The translations under genes and the position numbers were made by a program. A stretch of 64,000 nucleotides of DNA. It comes from an uncultured Chlorobiales bacterium. Lineage in GTDB: Bacteria; Bacteroidota; Chlorobiia; Chlorobiales; Chlorobiaceae. The first letter of the stretch is position 1, and the number at the start of each line of letters is the position of its first letter. Location of the stretch: assembly GCA_903929135.1 (NCBI GenBank), contig CAIYTH010000032.1:42001-106000 (forward strand), in the 5' to 3' direction. This document shows, one piece after another, positions 46,338-56,196 of this stretch. The notes beneath the pieces were generated by a model. The model saw only the letters and a list, made by a program, of their open reading frames with translations, did not search any database and was not told the DNA's origin.

Positions 46338-47495
46338 CTACCCGATTTTCTCAGAACCTGAAATGATTGCTGCCACCAGACGTTCGATGGTAGCGTCGTC
46401 CATCAGTACCGGGATGTTCAGGCAGATGCTGCTCTGCAGCAGTTCGCCGGTCCTGGGCCAGAGTTCCTCGAGTTTGGCGTCGCGGTAACGGTCATAAGCC
46501 TTCAGGAGATGGCCCCAGATCGCGGCGTAGTGCCAATCGATCGCCTCGGGCAGGATTTTGGTGCCGAAGCCATGCTCCGTCAGGTGAGCCTCGAACTGCA
46601 GTGCCGTCTGTCGGTCACGAAGCTTGAAGATGAGCGTATCGCCCTGTGCCCCTGCCTCGTCGGCGAACGGTCTCATCGCAAGGTTGTCGAGGTGGCTGAT
46701 GCGATCCTTGATCCTGTACTTGTTCTCCCTCGCTTTCGAGAGAATGTAGTCGATCTTGCCGAGCTGGGCGATGCCGATGGCCGCCGTGACCTCGCTGAGG
46801 CGATAGTTCAATCCTTTGGCGCGCCTTGGGTCCTTGCCGCGCGGCAGACCGGGTACGTGCATGTGGCCGTGGTCGGAGAACTCTGCCACCCGATCGTAAA
46901 TATCCTTGTCATCGGTCACGATGATGCCGCCTTCGCCGACATGCAGGGTCTTGCCCGCATCGAACGAGAACGAAGCCACCTTGCCGATGGTGCCAAGCTT
47001 TTTCCCCTTGTAGGTCGCGCCGAGCGCCTGTGCGGCGTCCTCGATGAGGATCAGGCCGTGGCGGTCGCAGATCGCCTTGATTTCGTCCATCTTCGGGGAA
47101 GCCCACATCGGGATGGCCACAATTGCCTTCGTTTTCGGGGTAATGGCTTTTTCGACCTCGTTCGGGTCGAGATGGTAGGTCTCATCGATTTCGACCGGCA
47201 CCGGCACGGCGCCGAGGGCTGCCGCCGCTTCGACTGGCGCGATGAAAGTCCAGGCCGTGGTGATGACTTCGTCGCCCGGGCCGACTCCGGCGCCGGCGAG
47301 CGCACAATGGATGGCAGCGGTGCCGGAAGAGACGGCATGGGCATATTTGACGCCCATGTACGATGCGAACTTCTCCTCGAACTCCCTTGCCTTGTAGTTG
47401 CCCGGTGCGTAACGGTACAGGGTGGTTTTCTCCCTGCTGAAAAGATCCTGGATCTCGGCAAGCTCTTCGCGGCCGATAAGTTCAGCTCCAGCCAT
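46338..47495 (-). CDS. kdnA: KdnA-like PLP aminotransferase (8-amino-Kdo pathway)
   Basis: 385 residues, DegT/DnrJ/EryC1/StrS fold. SSGTAAIHCALAGAGVGPGDEVI holds the PLP phosphate site, EDAAQALGATYKG the aspartate, and SFDAGKTLHVGEGG the Schiff-base lysine. Stretches such as PKMDEIKAICDRHGL, LGTIG, AEFSDHGHMHV, GLNYRLSEV and DWHYAAIWGHLLKA closely resemble Shewanella KdnA. That enzyme converts 8-oxo-Kdo to 8-amino-3,8-dideoxy-octulosonate with glutamate. Its partner KdnB-like gene lies just upstream in the same operon. Alternative: another nucleotide-sugar aminotransferase such as a LegC/PseC type. An upstream start 15 codons earlier lacks homology. The gene is last in the operon, before a strong terminator. 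Confidence 0.82.
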   Translation of the reverse strand: MAGAELIGREELAEIQDLFSREKTTLYRYAPGNYKAREFEEKFASYMGVKYAHAVSSGTAAIHCALAGAGVGPGDEVITTAWTFIAPVEAAAALGAVPVPVEIDETYHLDPNEVEKAITPKTKAIVAIPMWASPKMDEIKAICDRHGLILIEDAAQALGATYKGKKLGTIGKVASFSFDAGKTLHVGEGGIIVTDDKDIYDRVAEFSDHGHMHVPGLPRGKDPRRAKGLNYRLSEVTAAIGIAQLGKIDYILSKARENKYRIKDRISHLDNLAMRPFADEAGAQGDTLIFKLRDRQTALQFEAHLTEHGFGTKILPEAIDWHYAAIWGHLLKAYDRYRDAKLEELWPRTGELLQSSICLNIPVLMDDATIERLVAAIISGSEKIG

Positions 47496-47521
47496 AGTAT
47501 GTTTGGTTTTAATTGAAGAAA

Positions 47522-47631
47522 ATGGACTTGATGGACGCAATGGACGTTATGGACTGGGACGGACGAAACTGGAGAATACCTGCCGGATTCTCTTTGTCCA
47601 TTTCGTCCATGAAGTCCATCACGTCCACCCT
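47522..47631. repeat. Palindromic array of 9-base TGGAC repeats between kdnB and kdnA
   Basis: Four tandem 9-mers beginning ATGGAC (47522-47557) face four tandem 9-mers beginning GTCCA (47596-47631). The arms are inverted copies around a 38-base centre that ends GGATTCTCT. Transcribed RNA could form a 36-bp imperfect stem inside the operon mRNA. Confidence 0.75.
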
Positions 47632-47637
47632 CCCTTC

Positions 47638-48768
47638 TCAGGTCAGCGCATCAAGGACGATGTTGGCCGACTCCTCGGTGAACTCGACGGGGTTTCCGGC
47701 GAACGAACCCGAAAGCGCCATCGCAGCGTTGCGGGCCAGTTCAGCCTTGTTGGCCTTGCCGTAGCCATACGGCGTCAGCGTCGGGATATTGAGCTGGCGA
47801 TAGAGCGAATCCATCTGCTCCAGCAGTTCGGCAGTCGCCTCCCTGGCAGATACGCCGGTGTGCATGGGATTGAGCATGGCATACTTCTCGTAACCCTGGT
47901 TGTGGTTGTAGCGCATGACCTCTTTCAGGAAGATCGCGCCGGCAAGGCCGTGCGGAACCTTGTGCTTGACCCCGACATAGTAGGCGAAACCATTGGTCGG
48001 GCCGTCGCCGGAGTTCATGAGCGCCGTGACGCCGCAGATGCTCCCGAGGGCCAGGTCGAGCCGGGATTCGACACGGTCGAGCTGCCCCTGCTGCAAGGCG
48101 TAGAAGGTGCGCTGGAACCCTTCTATCGAAAAGATGCGGCTCAACGGGGTATGCTTGACCGATCCGAAGCTGTCCACACAGTGCACGAGGCTGTCCATCG
48201 CCGAGGCGATCACGCTCTCCATGGGGGCGGTCATCGAAAGCCTGGGGTCGATGACCGATCTCTTCGGGAAGTTCTTCCTGCTGTTGATACCAAGCTTGCG
48301 GCCTTCGGCCTCATCGATGAATACGGCGTTGTAGCTTGCCTCGGCGCCGCTGCCAAGCAGCGATGGCACGGTGATCAGCGGCACCGGGTCGCTGACATCC
48401 TTCGGAAAGCCCTTGAGCGAGAGTGCCGGGACGTTGTTGGTCAGCAGCAGTGCTACGCCCTTGCCGAGGTCGATGGTACTGCCTCCGCCGATGGCGACAA
48501 GACCGTCAGGAGACTCGCGCCGGAAAAATTCAGCGACGTTCTCGAGATGAGCATATGTAGGCTCACCCCTGAACTCGTTGCAGTAGACGACGCAGTTCGA
48601 GTAGCAGGCGTTGATGTTGCGAAGCACATCCTGGAAGTAGAGGCTCCCGGTCAGGCTCGCGTCATAGACAATACCGGGCTTTTTGATGCCAAGGGCCTGC
48701 AGGTGCTCATGGACGGCGAGCGCTTCGTTGACCCCGATGCAGAGATCGGTAGACAGGAAGAAGTTCAT
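47638..48768 (-). CDS. kdnB: KdnB-like iron-containing alcohol dehydrogenase (Kdo 8-oxidase)
   Basis: 376 residues, Fe-ADH (type III) fold. The NAD-binding part shows [18 protein letters not shown] and [21 protein letters not shown]. The metal-binding part shows [28 protein letters not shown] and [14 protein letters not shown], with the usual Asp/His ligands. In the Shewanella pathway KdnB oxidises the C8 hydroxyl of Kdo to an aldehyde for KdnA. Genetic pairing with a KdnA-like aminotransferase is the main reason for this name over a generic alcohol dehydrogenase. ATG overlaps the stop of the cytidylyltransferase gene by 4 bases (ATGA). The repeat array lies between it and kdnA. Confidence 0.78.
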   Translation of the reverse strand: MNFFLSTDLCIGVNEALAVHEHLQALGIKKPGIVYDASLTGSLYFQDVLRNINACYSNCVVYCNEFRGEPTYAHLENVAEFFRRESPDGLVAIGGGSTIDLGKGVALLLTNNVPALSLKGFPKDVSDPVPLITVPSLLGSGAEASYNAVFIDEAEGRKLGINSRKNFPKRSVIDPRLSMTAPMESVIASAMDSLVHCVDSFGSVKHTPLSRIFSIEGFQRTFYALQQGQLDRVESRLDLALGSICGVTALMNSGDGPTNGFAYYVGVKHKVPHGLAGAIFLKEVMRYNHNQGYEKYAMLNPMHTGVSAREATAELLEQMDSLYRQLNIPTLTPYGYGKANKAELARNAAMALSGSFAGNPVEFTEESANIVLDALT

Positions 48769-49496
48769 GGTACGTTTGGTTCTTGTTGGTTGTCTGGTCG
48801 GACGGCCGGCGCGAGCAGGCCGTTTTTCTTCATATAGTACTCCACGAGGTCCACCTCTTCGATGGTGTCGATCTCCCAGGTCTGCCAGAACTCCATCGGA
48901 TATGCCGTAAGCCTGTCGCCAATCCGGTTGCCATGTCGTCGGAGCACCTCCGGGGTGAATATGTAGATCGATCCGTTCTCGATATACTGGGCCGGGCGGT
49001 CCTGCCGCATGCCCCGGTTGCGGTAATCGAAGTTCACGCTGTTCCAGGCATCGCCTCTGCGCTCCCAGATGGTCAGGTCGTCAGCCTTCGTGACCGAGAT
49101 GAGTGAATCAGCGCCCTCACTCATGAAAACCTCTATCGACCGGTCGATGTCACCGGGAAGACGAAGCGGCGAAGTCGCCTGCAGGAATACCACGATATCC
49201 GGATTGATGTCGTGGTCCCGGGCAATAATGTCGAGCGCATGCTGGATCGCCGATTCGGAGGTGGCCTTGTCGCCGCTGATCTCCTCGGGCCTCTCGATGA
49301 CCTCGGCCCCATAGCTGCGGGCGACCCCGGCGATATCAGGATCGTTGGTCGTAACGAACACCCTGTCGACCAGGGTGGAGTCACATGCCTGCAGCACGGT
49401 CCATGCGAGCAGCGGCAACCCGGCCACGGGATAAATGTTCTTGTTGACGAGCCCTTTCGAGCCACCCCTTGCGGGTATCACTGCGATGATCTGCAT
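48765..49496 (-). CDS. NeuA-like CMP-sugar synthetase
   Basis: 243 residues. The N-terminal signature [24 protein letters not shown] belongs to the NeuA/PseF/LegF class of N-acylneuraminate cytidylyltransferases; KdsB enzymes instead begin IPARYGSSRFPGKPL. Other motifs are [29 protein letters not shown] and [15 protein letters not shown]. It joins CMP from CTP to an acidic eight- or nine-carbon sugar. With KdnB and KdnA as neighbours and no NeuB-type synthase in the window, the likeliest substrate is 8-amino-Kdo, which would be an unusual task for this class. A true nonulosonic acid made elsewhere is the alternative. It overlaps kdnB by 4 bases and starts 31 bases after the upstream gene. Confidence 0.85.
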   Translation of the reverse strand: MQIIAVIPARGGSKGLVNKNIYPVAGLPLLAWTVLQACDSTLVDRVFVTTNDPDIAGVARSYGAEVIERPEEISGDKATSESAIQHALDIIARDHDINPDIVVFLQATSPLRLPGDIDRSIEVFMSEGADSLISVTKADDLTIWERRGDAWNSVNFDYRNRGMRQDRPAQYIENGSIYIFTPEVLRRHGNRIGDRLTAYPMEFWQTWEIDTIEEVDLVEYYMKKNGLLAPAVRPDNQQEPNVP

Positions 49497-49527
49497 CTTT
49501 CGGTCAATGGTTCTTGATATCGTTGTT

Positions 49528-50484
49528 TCAGCCGTCGATCACCTGCCGGCAAACCCTTGCGATCTCACTCGCCGCAGCACGGTTCTGAAGCGGCGTCAGC
49601 GCCTTGAGGTGCTCGGGATCGAGGCCGCAATGCACCGGTTTGTTCAGGGCCGATCCAACGAAAATGGTCGAGGAGAACTGTGCGATCATCATCTGCGAGT
49701 TGGCGATCATCTCCTCGGTCTTTCCTTCGGAGAACACCAGGCTGTCCGGAGCATACCGTTCGATCTCCCCGGTCGCACGTTCGAAATTCTCGTTCGGATG
49801 GAGCTTGAACAGCAACTGCCGTCCGTTTGCCATTTCGAGGTACTTCTCGATGTTCCTGCGACGGTTCTCGTAGATGAACGTTTCCCTGTTGTCCGACGTA
49901 CAGACCAGCACGTAGTCGCGATGCGGAAAATCGTTGACCAGATACTGGGCACAGTCATCGAAATTCGGTATGCTGGTCACTTCGATCTTTGCCGGGTTGA
50001 CCCCCTTGCGGATGAACAGGTCGCGGTACCCCTCGCTGGCCACGCAGAACTTTTCATAGGTATCCGAAAGGCCCGTGGCCGCAGTGCCGGCGATCCAGCG
50101 CGGTACCCACCGGAAATTGCGTGCCATATGGAAAAGGATGGTCTCCGGTTCGGTCATTCCTTCCTGGACCAGCACGGTTTTCCTGCTTCGAATGTGTTTC
50201 GGTACGATGAGGTCGGTGCAGGTAACCACCAGATCGTACGGATGAAGGAGTCCTCCGATGTCGAGCCGCAGGTTGTTCGAAATCAGGTAATCGATCGCCC
50301 GGCCTGCGCGCTTCCGGCCCATGATCGTAAACTCGAGCATGCCGAGATCGCTGGCCTTTCCGAGCAGGCCGTCGCTGAAGAACGGTGTGAACCACTGGTC
50401 GTAATCTCCCAGATGCTGCGAGATCTGGTGCATCTGGGTGGTCTGGTTCATCGATCCGCAGATAAAAAGTATCTTTTTCCTCAT
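49528..50484 (-). CDS. Putative glycosyltransferase with HP motif (polysialyl-/Kdo-transferase-like)
   Basis: 318 residues, soluble, GT-B-like. The C-terminal half has [14 protein letters not shown], then [38 protein letters not shown]. The H-P motif followed by an S-S-T stretch is the CMP-sugar signature of bacterial polysialyltransferases and KpsC/KpsS-like transferases, and is also shared by CDP-glycerol transferases. The N-terminal part ([21 protein letters not shown]) resembles an acceptor domain. I do not recognise a named family, so the function is inferred from motif and context: it sits directly upstream of the CMP-sugar synthetase and could add the activated sugar to LPS. It overlaps the flippase-like gene by 4 bases. 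Confidence 0.62.
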   Translation of the reverse strand: MRKKILFICGSMNQTTQMHQISQHLGDYDQWFTPFFSDGLLGKASDLGMLEFTIMGRKRAGRAIDYLISNNLRLDIGGLLHPYDLVVTCTDLIVPKHIRSRKTVLVQEGMTEPETILFHMARNFRWVPRWIAGTAATGLSDTYEKFCVASEGYRDLFIRKGVNPAKIEVTSIPNFDDCAQYLVNDFPHRDYVLVCTSDNRETFIYENRRRNIEKYLEMANGRQLLFKLHPNENFERATGEIERYAPDSLVFSEGKTEEMIANSQMMIAQFSSTIFVGSALNKPVHCGLDPEHLKALTPLQNRAAASEIARVCRQVIDG

Positions 50485-51545
50485 GCGCTCTCTTCGCTTC
50501 CTCGTTGCGCGTCTTTGAGATTGATCCCCTCCATGAACATCACCCCGTAACCGATGGCATACCAGATGACCTCCTTGAGCCTGCGGAGCAGCACGAATGC
50601 CCCGCCATAAGCGAGATAGTCATGGATGCCGAGCGCCTGGAAAAATGCGAGATAACCGAGATCCTGGATGCCGAGACCGGAGGGAATGAAAAAAAAGATG
50701 GCCCTCAGCATGGCAAGCGCCGTATCGAACGCAAGCACCTGCAGGAAGGTCACCTGGACGCCCAGCAGATGCAATATAAGGTAACTCTCGAAGCCGAGCA
50801 TCATCCATGCACACACGTAAAGGAGCATCAGCGGCACGAAACCAGCAGCCCCGTCGGCCTTCACGCTCTGAAGTTTGCGGTCGGTTTCGGCAAACCCCTC
50901 CTCCCGCTGCAGAAGCCACTCCCTGACGCGGGCAAACGGGACGAGCATCAGCAGGCGATGCAAATTCTGGACGGCGTTGCCGCTGGTCATCATGATCAGC
51001 ATGAACAGAAACACGACCGTAACCGTCGTGCCTGCAAGCGCCATGATAATACCCAGTCCGCCGAACCCGAGAACTCTCGTGGAAACCTCCTGAAGCATGG
51101 TGAAACCTGCGACCGCGCCCAGCACCGTATACAGTCCCTGAGCAGCGCCGAGCAACAGCTTGCGCACCGCAATGCTGGCGAAACCGTCCGGAAGCGGTAT
51201 ACCTAAAAACCGGCGGCAGAGCCAGGGCCTGAGGGGCTCGCCTACGGCGACGCCGGCAGGAAGTGTCATCGAGACCGTCTCGGTCACGACCTGGATCTTG
51301 AAAAGCTTGAGAAACGGTATCGGACCAGCTCCGGCTGGAAACAGGCGCCGCCATGCAACCGTCTCGATCACGTGAAGCAGGAGGTAGGGTACCAGGATCA
51401 GGAGCGAGGAAACCCCGATCGAACCGATCAGCTTTGCCGAACGTGCAAAATCGACCTTGCTGAAGAGATAGGCGATCAGGAGTATGCCGAGAGCGAGGCC
51501 TGCGTAACCGGTCCAGGCCTTACCAGCTTTTTTTTCCGAATTCAT
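50481..51545 (-). CDS. Flippase-like integral membrane protein (LPG_synthase_TM / UPF0104)
   Basis: 354 residues, about eight transmembrane segments: YAGLALGILLIAYLFSKV, SLLILVPYLLLHVIETVAW, IIMALAGTTVTVVFLFMLIMM and FVPLMLLYVCAWMMLGF, with a conserved SYLILHLLG and FIPSGLGIQDLGYLAFFQ near the C terminus. The latter is typical of the lysylphosphatidylglycerol synthetase membrane domain (also AglD-like proteins), which moves or supports transfer of lipid-linked groups. The aminoacyl-transferase half of MprF is absent. An upstream TTG would add six residues; this ATG is the better start. First gene of the five-gene sugar operon. Confidence 0.8.
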   Translation of the reverse strand: MNSEKKAGKAWTGYAGLALGILLIAYLFSKVDFARSAKLIGSIGVSSLLILVPYLLLHVIETVAWRRLFPAGAGPIPFLKLFKIQVVTETVSMTLPAGVAVGEPLRPWLCRRFLGIPLPDGFASIAVRKLLLGAAQGLYTVLGAVAGFTMLQEVSTRVLGFGGLGIIMALAGTTVTVVFLFMLIMMTSGNAVQNLHRLLMLVPFARVREWLLQREEGFAETDRKLQSVKADGAAGFVPLMLLYVCAWMMLGFESYLILHLLGVQVTFLQVLAFDTALAMLRAIFFFIPSGLGIQDLGYLAFFQALGIHDYLAYGGAFVLLRRLKEVIWYAIGYGVMFMEGINLKDAQRGSEESA

Positions 51546-51980
51546 GGAATAACGGGGATACAATCTATGCCGTCACTGCACAAACGGCAGCAGGTTCGAA
51601 CGACAGACCATTTCGAGAACAAATCACCTCTCATTGTACGCACCGGAAGACAGAGTGCCCATCCCGTCAAGTCGGCGTCACTGGGCATGAGCCCGGAGAA
51701 AGAAGGTTGTGAACCGGTATGAAACGATCAGGTACGACTCTCCCTCCCCGCCCGCAGCAGAACCCGTTCGAATATACTAAATAATGATTGCCCCGGAAAA
51801 GCAGGATTCGAAAAGGTGTTGGAGAAGAAAGTATCTATTGTTAAATAATTGTTACACGTATGTTAACTTCTGATTATCTGCTTCAGGTCCCGAAGCGGCC
51901 ATAAGTTGCTGTCGTCAGCATCGGCCTGCGCCGGCTTTCATGGCCCTTCATCCATCTTCCCCGAATCAAACCATTTGTTT
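51546..51980. other. Divergent intergenic region
   Basis: It lies between the leftward sugar operon and the rightward acyl-CoA synthetase and should hold both promoters. AT-rich parts at 51770-51790 and 51835-51880 (TTGTTAAATAATTG) are plausible promoter sites, but the pairing of boxes is not convincing. An upstream extension of the synthetase frame starting at 51906 has no homology. Confidence 0.4.
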
Positions 51981-53810
51981 ATGGGACTTATCAATCCTGA
52001 TTTTCAAACGTTGCCGGAGCTGTTCACCTCGGTTTTCAGCCATTTCAGGGGACAGCCGGACAAATCTCTCATCTCCCGGAAGGTCAATGGTTCCTACCAG
52101 TCCATCAGCTATGATTCGTTCGAGCAGGACTACCGGAACCTTGCGGCTTACCTCAGGACGCAGGGCATCGGGAAGGGTGACCGGGTGGCTATCCTCTCAG
52201 AAAACAGGCCCGGCTGGTATCTTGCCGATATGTCGATCCTGTCGATCGGAGCGATTGACGTGCCGTTGTACCCATCGCTTCCACCGAACCAGATCGAGTA
52301 CATCCTGAACAACTGCGGGGCAAAAGGGATCATCGTGTCCAACATGCTCCAGCTCGGCAAGATCCTCTCCATCTGGCAGAATCTCTCCGAGCTGAACCTC
52401 GTGATCGTCATGAACAAGCTCGAGGAGAGTATCGAGGATGTGATCGACCTGAACCATGCCAAAATGGAGGGGAAGCAGATCATGCAGGACAAACCGTGGA
52501 CTCTGGATGGCCTCCTGATCGAGCCGGATGACACGGCGACAATCATCTACACCTCGGGCACGACAGGCCTTCCCAAAGGTGTGATGCTGACTCACCGCAA
52601 TCTCTGCGAGAATGTCAAATCCAGCTCGTTGATCATCCGGCTCGACGAAACCGACCGCAGCCTCTCTTTCCTCCCTCTCTCCCACGCCTATGAGCGGACA
52701 GGTGGCTATTACCTGCTTTTCTCCTGCGGTGCGCAGATATTCCTTGCCGAGAGCATTGAGACCATCTCCCTGAACATCAGCGAATCGAAACCGACCATCA
52801 TCTTTACCGTCCCGAGGCTGTTCGACCGGATGAAAACCAGTATCCTCAAGGCCGCAACGAGCGAGAGCGGCCTGAAACAGAAGATCTTCTTCTGGGCGGT
52901 CAGGACCGGCGAAAAGTACCACAGACAGCTTGACGCCGGAAAGGTCACATCGTTTGTCAGCATGCAGTACAGCCTGGCCGAAAAGCTGGTCTACAGCAAA
53001 ATCAGGAACAAGTTCGGCGGCCGGTTGAGATACTTCGTCTCCGGAGGCGCAGCCCTCCCGCAGAAAACCGGGGAGTTCTTCCAGTCCATAGGCATCACGA
53101 TCCTCGAAGGATTCGGCCTTACTGAAACATCGCCGATCACGCATGTCAACAGGCCCGAAAAGGTCAAGTTCGGCACGGTCGGTCCCCCGATCAAGAACGT
53201 CGAGGTCAAGATCGCCGCAGACGGCGAAATCCTCCTCAAGGGCCCCAATATCATGAAGGGATACTGGAAGGACGAGGCTGCAACTGCGGAAGTTATCAGG
53301 GACGGATGGTTCTACAGCGGCGACATCGGCGAAATCGATGCCGACGGCTACCTGAAAATCACCGATCGCAAAAAACATATCATCGTGACCTCGGGCGGCA
53401 AGAACATCGCCCCCCTGCCGATCGAAAACCTGATCCTCGACAGCCCGTTCGTTGACCAGATCATGATCGTGGGCGAAAAGCGGCCATTCCTCATCGCGCT
53501 TATCGTCCCCGATTTCGTGAAACTGAAAGAGTTCGCCGCAGAACATGGCATCAATGCTTCGGGCAACCGGCAACTCGTCGAGAACAAGGAGATCGTGCAG
53601 ATCTACGAAAAGCTCCTCCGCAACATCTCTCGACAGCTCGCCACGCATGAGAAGATCAGGAAGTTTCTGCTCACCGACGAGGCCTTCACCGTGGAGAACG
53701 CGCTGATGACCCCGACGCTCAAGCTCAAGAGGAAGGAGATCATCAAGAAATTCACCCCCGAGATCGATAATCTCTACAACGCTCTCAACATGGTCTACAA
53801 TTCGGAGTGA
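51981..53810 (+). CDS. Long-chain fatty-acid--CoA ligase (AMP-forming)
   Basis: 609 residues, ANL superfamily. The P-loop-like A3 motif is [19 protein letters not shown]. Then come [36 protein letters not shown] (A5), [37 protein letters not shown] (A7-A8), and a C-terminal hinge domain. The NPDF/LPELF start and 600-residue size match FadD15/long-chain ACS types. It activates fatty acids to acyl-CoA via acyl-AMP, probably at the inner membrane for lipid synthesis or recycling. There is no signal peptide. The start MGLINPDF is chosen because family homology begins there. Confidence 0.93.
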   Translation: MGLINPDFQTLPELFTSVFSHFRGQPDKSLISRKVNGSYQSISYDSFEQDYRNLAAYLRTQGIGKGDRVAILSENRPGWYLADMSILSIGAIDVPLYPSLPPNQIEYILNNCGAKGIIVSNMLQLGKILSIWQNLSELNLVIVMNKLEESIEDVIDLNHAKMEGKQIMQDKPWTLDGLLIEPDDTATIIYTSGTTGLPKGVMLTHRNLCENVKSSSLIIRLDETDRSLSFLPLSHAYERTGGYYLLFSCGAQIFLAESIETISLNISESKPTIIFTVPRLFDRMKTSILKAATSESGLKQKIFFWAVRTGEKYHRQLDAGKVTSFVSMQYSLAEKLVYSKIRNKFGGRLRYFVSGGAALPQKTGEFFQSIGITILEGFGLTETSPITHVNRPEKVKFGTVGPPIKNVEVKIAADGEILLKGPNIMKGYWKDEAATAEVIRDGWFYSGDIGEIDADGYLKITDRKKHIIVTSGGKNIAPLPIENLILDSPFVDQIMIVGEKRPFLIALIVPDFVKLKEFAAEHGINASGNRQLVENKEIVQIYEKLLRNISRQLATHEKIRKFLLTDEAFTVENALMTPTLKLKRKEIIKKFTPEIDNLYNALNMVYNSE

Positions 53811-53920
53811 TCACCATCCGGGCTCGGGGCGGTATCGCCCGGGGGATCCTGATGCTTCCGGTCATGCGCCCCCTGCCGGCTCTCCCTGCCGCATGAGCGG
53901 CTGCTACCCCTTCATCGCAC

Positions 53921-53954
53921 GAACGCCTCGTCTTCTCCATGGATCGAGGCGTTC
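53921..53954. terminator. Hairpin between convergent genes
   Basis: GAACGCCTCG (53921-53930) pairs perfectly with CGAGGCGTTC (53945-53954) across 14 bases. It lies 110 bases after the acyl-CoA ligase and just past the MutY-like stop codon. No T-run follows in either direction. Confidence 0.5.
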
Positions 53955-53960
53955 ATGGTT

Positions 53961-54791
53961 TCATCCGGCAGCTTCTTCGCGGCTGCCGGCAATCCCGACG
54001 ATGCGCCCTTCTCCGTACAATTCCGCAAGGCCCTCCCGGACAAGCGCCTCGACGATGACGGCGATACCGTAAGGGCACGCCGCATAACGCTCCTCGAGGC
54101 TCTCCATGGGCATCCGGCCGGCAGCTAGCAGTTCGCGAAGCAACTGACCCCGATACCAGCGCCGGGAGCCCCTGAAGGTCGACTGCTTCGTCAAGGGCGC
54201 GATGCCGGTCTTTTTGCCGGTAAGTTGGAGAGCGCCATAGTCCATGAGTGCGTTGTGCCAGTCCCGGCTACGGCCTTCCGGCAACACCTCCAATGCTATC
54301 CGGCGCAGTTCTGTCGGTGCGATCTCCGGAGGCAGCCGAAGCTCGTGGATCAGCACGCGCCTTATATTTGTGTCGACCGCCGCGAGATCACGGTTGTCCG
54401 CGAATACGGGAATGGAAGAGCTCGTGTAGGGGCCGATACCGGGAAGGGTCATCAGGGCTTCAGGCTCGGCAGGGACAATGCATCCGAACCGTTCGACGAT
54501 TGCTGCTGCCGCGAGATGAAGACGCTGCCCACGTGCATTGTAGCCAAGGCCATTCCAGAGTTGCAGCACTTCGCGAAGAGAAGCCCCGGCGAGGATCTGG
54601 ACGTCGGGGAATCGCTCCATCCACTGGAGGAAACGCGGCACTACCCTGTCGGCCTGGGTCTGCTGCAGCATGATTTCGCTGACCATGACGGCGTATCGGT
54701 CTCTTGTGCGACGCCAGGGAAAATCACGCCCCCGTTCGCGGTAGAAATCGAAGACCCTCTCCCTGAATGCTTCGACGGAAACGCTCTCCAT
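53961..54791 (-). CDS. MutY-like adenine glycosylase lacking the Fe-S cluster motif
   Basis: 276 residues, HhH-GPD fold. [28 protein letters not shown] holds the catalytic E39; [12 protein letters not shown] is the helix-hairpin-helix; [11 protein letters not shown] contains the key D140; [12 protein letters not shown] follows. MutY proteins then have four Cys ligands (C-x6-C-x2-C-x5-C); here that stretch reads [19 protein letters not shown] and contains none. The C-terminal NUDIX-like domain that recognises 8-oxoG is also missing. It probably excises a mismatched base, but the substrate could differ from A opposite 8-oxoG. It shares its strand with the MBL-fold gene 30 bases upstream. Confidence 0.83.
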   Translation of the reverse strand: MESVSVEAFRERVFDFYRERGRDFPWRRTRDRYAVMVSEIMLQQTQADRVVPRFLQWMERFPDVQILAGASLREVLQLWNGLGYNARGQRLHLAAAAIVERFGCIVPAEPEALMTLPGIGPYTSSSIPVFADNRDLAAVDTNIRRVLIHELRLPPEIAPTELRRIALEVLPEGRSRDWHNALMDYGALQLTGKKTGIAPLTKQSTFRGSRRWYRGQLLRELLAAGRMPMESLEERYAACPYGIAVIVEALVREGLAELYGEGRIVGIAGSREEAAG

Positions 54792-54821
54792 TGAGTCCTG
54801 TCTTTTTGTGTCTTGAGTGCT

Positions 54822-55637
54822 TCAGAATTCCGGCGCCGGGCCCGGAACGAAACCGCAGGGACCTCGAAGCACCGTGGCGGCATGCCTGAACGGATCGTGG
54901 CCGAAAAAAAGGATCCAGCCCTTCTTGCAGGCCTCCTCGAGAATGGCGGCCTTCTCTTCCAGCACCGTTCGTGCATCGATGTCGTTGCCCGTGACCCTCG
55001 ATGTCGGATAGTGCGCCGTGGTTGGAATAAGGTCAGCCCCGTGTAGCAGTGTCGTCTGGTCGTCGCTGACACGAACAAGCTGCTGGCCGCGGGTATGGCC
55101 GTTGCTGATGATAACGTCGATGCCGGGAAAAAGTTCGTGGGTTCCGGAAACGGTGCGGAACAGGAATAGCTGTCGGAACTCCTCGATGAGGGTCTCGTTG
55201 TAACTCAGGCGTTCCTGATCGTCGGGCCGGCATGCTGTCCGGTAATTCTGCTCCTGCACGATGACCTCGGCATAGGGGAACACCGGGACCAGACGGTCCC
55301 CGCCGCAGGTGAAGGCTCCGCCAATGTGGTCGCTGTGCAGATGGGTCAGCACAAGATGCGTGATATCGCCCGGTTGCAGCCCGTGCTTTTCGAGCTCCTC
55401 CTCGAGCCTGTAGGGCGTTGTCGCATTGGCCGCCCAGCGGCTCGTCCAGCAGAGATCGCCAACGCCGGTATCAACGAGTATGCGACGGCCGTTGCCCACG
55501 ATGAGGAGCAGACGTGTCGCAAGACGGACGCGAGGCCTTGGTTTTGTCGGATCGACTCTGGAGGGCAGAGGACCACCGTCAAAAAGGAATTCCTGTACCG
55601 TCAGGGAATGAAGCTGGTAATCACCGATGGCGAGCAT
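54822..55637 (-). CDS. Metallo-beta-lactamase-fold hydrolase
   Basis: 271 residues. The MBL motif H-x-H-x-D-H appears as THLHSDHIGGAF, preceded by RILVDTGVGD; later ligands are in ISNGHTRGQQLV (His) and LLHGADLIPTT (Asp), and FFGHDPFRHA (last His). The fold binds two zinc or iron ions. No lactamase-, glyoxalase- or RNase-specific insert is recognised, so the substrate is unknown. The short gap to the MutY-like gene suggests co-transcription. No signal peptide. Confidence 0.85.
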   Translation of the reverse strand: MLAIGDYQLHSLTVQEFLFDGGPLPSRVDPTKPRPRVRLATRLLLIVGNGRRILVDTGVGDLCWTSRWAANATTPYRLEEELEKHGLQPGDITHLVLTHLHSDHIGGAFTCGGDRLVPVFPYAEVIVQEQNYRTACRPDDQERLSYNETLIEEFRQLFLFRTVSGTHELFPGIDVIISNGHTRGQQLVRVSDDQTTLLHGADLIPTTAHYPTSRVTGNDIDARTVLEEKAAILEEACKKGWILFFGHDPFRHAATVLRGPCGFVPGPAPEF

Positions 55638-55749
55638 TTCTGGAACGGATGTGAGTCAGAGTATGATAATGCAGACTTCGCGGGCGTACGACTGGCAAAT
55701 AACCCGCCAGAAGGCGGATTGGTCTGCAGGATATGAGGGATGGCAGGGA

Positions 55750-55778
55750 GTGCGGACAACCTCAGGGGGTGTCCGCAC
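55750..55778 (-). terminator. Hairpin at the end of the rplS operon
   Basis: GTGCGGACA / TGTCCGCAC (9 bp, 11-base loop) lies 28 bases after the rplS stop codon. It has no T-run on the minus strand but position and stem strength suit a transcript end. Confidence 0.55.
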
Positions 55779-55806
55779 CCGAATGCATCCTTATGCGGAA
55801 AAAAAC

Positions 55807-56169
55807 TTAAGCCTGGGCCGGGGACTTGCGCTCCTTGACCTTCAGCGCAGCTTTGCCGGTACGTTTGCGCAGGTAGAACAGCTTTGACCTTCTTGCCTTG
55901 CCGTGCCTGACAATCGTCACGCTCTCAACGTTCGGCGAGTTGACCGGAATGATCCTCTCGACACCGACGCCATGGGAAATCTTGCGCACGGTGATGGTCT
56001 TGGAACCACCGGCTCCCCTGTCGCTGATCACGACGCCTTCGAAAGCCTGGAGACGCTCCTTTTCACCTTCGATAACCTTAAGCTGAATCCTGACGGTATC
56101 GCCGGGACGGACTTCAGGAATATCGGTACGGTTCTGGGTTGCTTCCACCAACTGAATTAACTGATCCAT
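55807..56169 (-). CDS. rplS: Ribosomal protein L19
   Basis: 120 residues, normal length. Hallmarks are [54 protein letters not shown] and [22 protein letters not shown]. It lies at the 30S-50S interface. Last gene of the ffh-rpsP-rimM-trmD-rplS run, 27 bases after trmD. A hairpin follows. Confidence 0.98.
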   Translation of the reverse strand: MDQLIQLVEATQNRTDIPEVRPGDTVRIQLKVIEGEKERLQAFEGVVISDRGAGGSKTITVRKISHGVGVERIIPVNSPNVESVTIVRHGKARRSKLFYLRKRTGKAALKVKERKSPAQA

Positions 56170-56196
56170 GATGACACTGTTATCTTTATGTTGTCT

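Noticed and set aside
47522..47631. 9-base repeats considered as a CRISPR or tandem-repeat satellite
   Set aside because: Repeat length is 9, arms are inverted, and there are no spacers; better described as a palindromic array.
46338..49496. Legionaminic or pseudaminic acid pathway
   Set aside because: No NeuB-type synthase or PseG/LegG enzyme in the window, and the aminotransferase plus Fe-ADH pair fits KdnA/KdnB better; kept as an alternative for the CMP-sugar step only.
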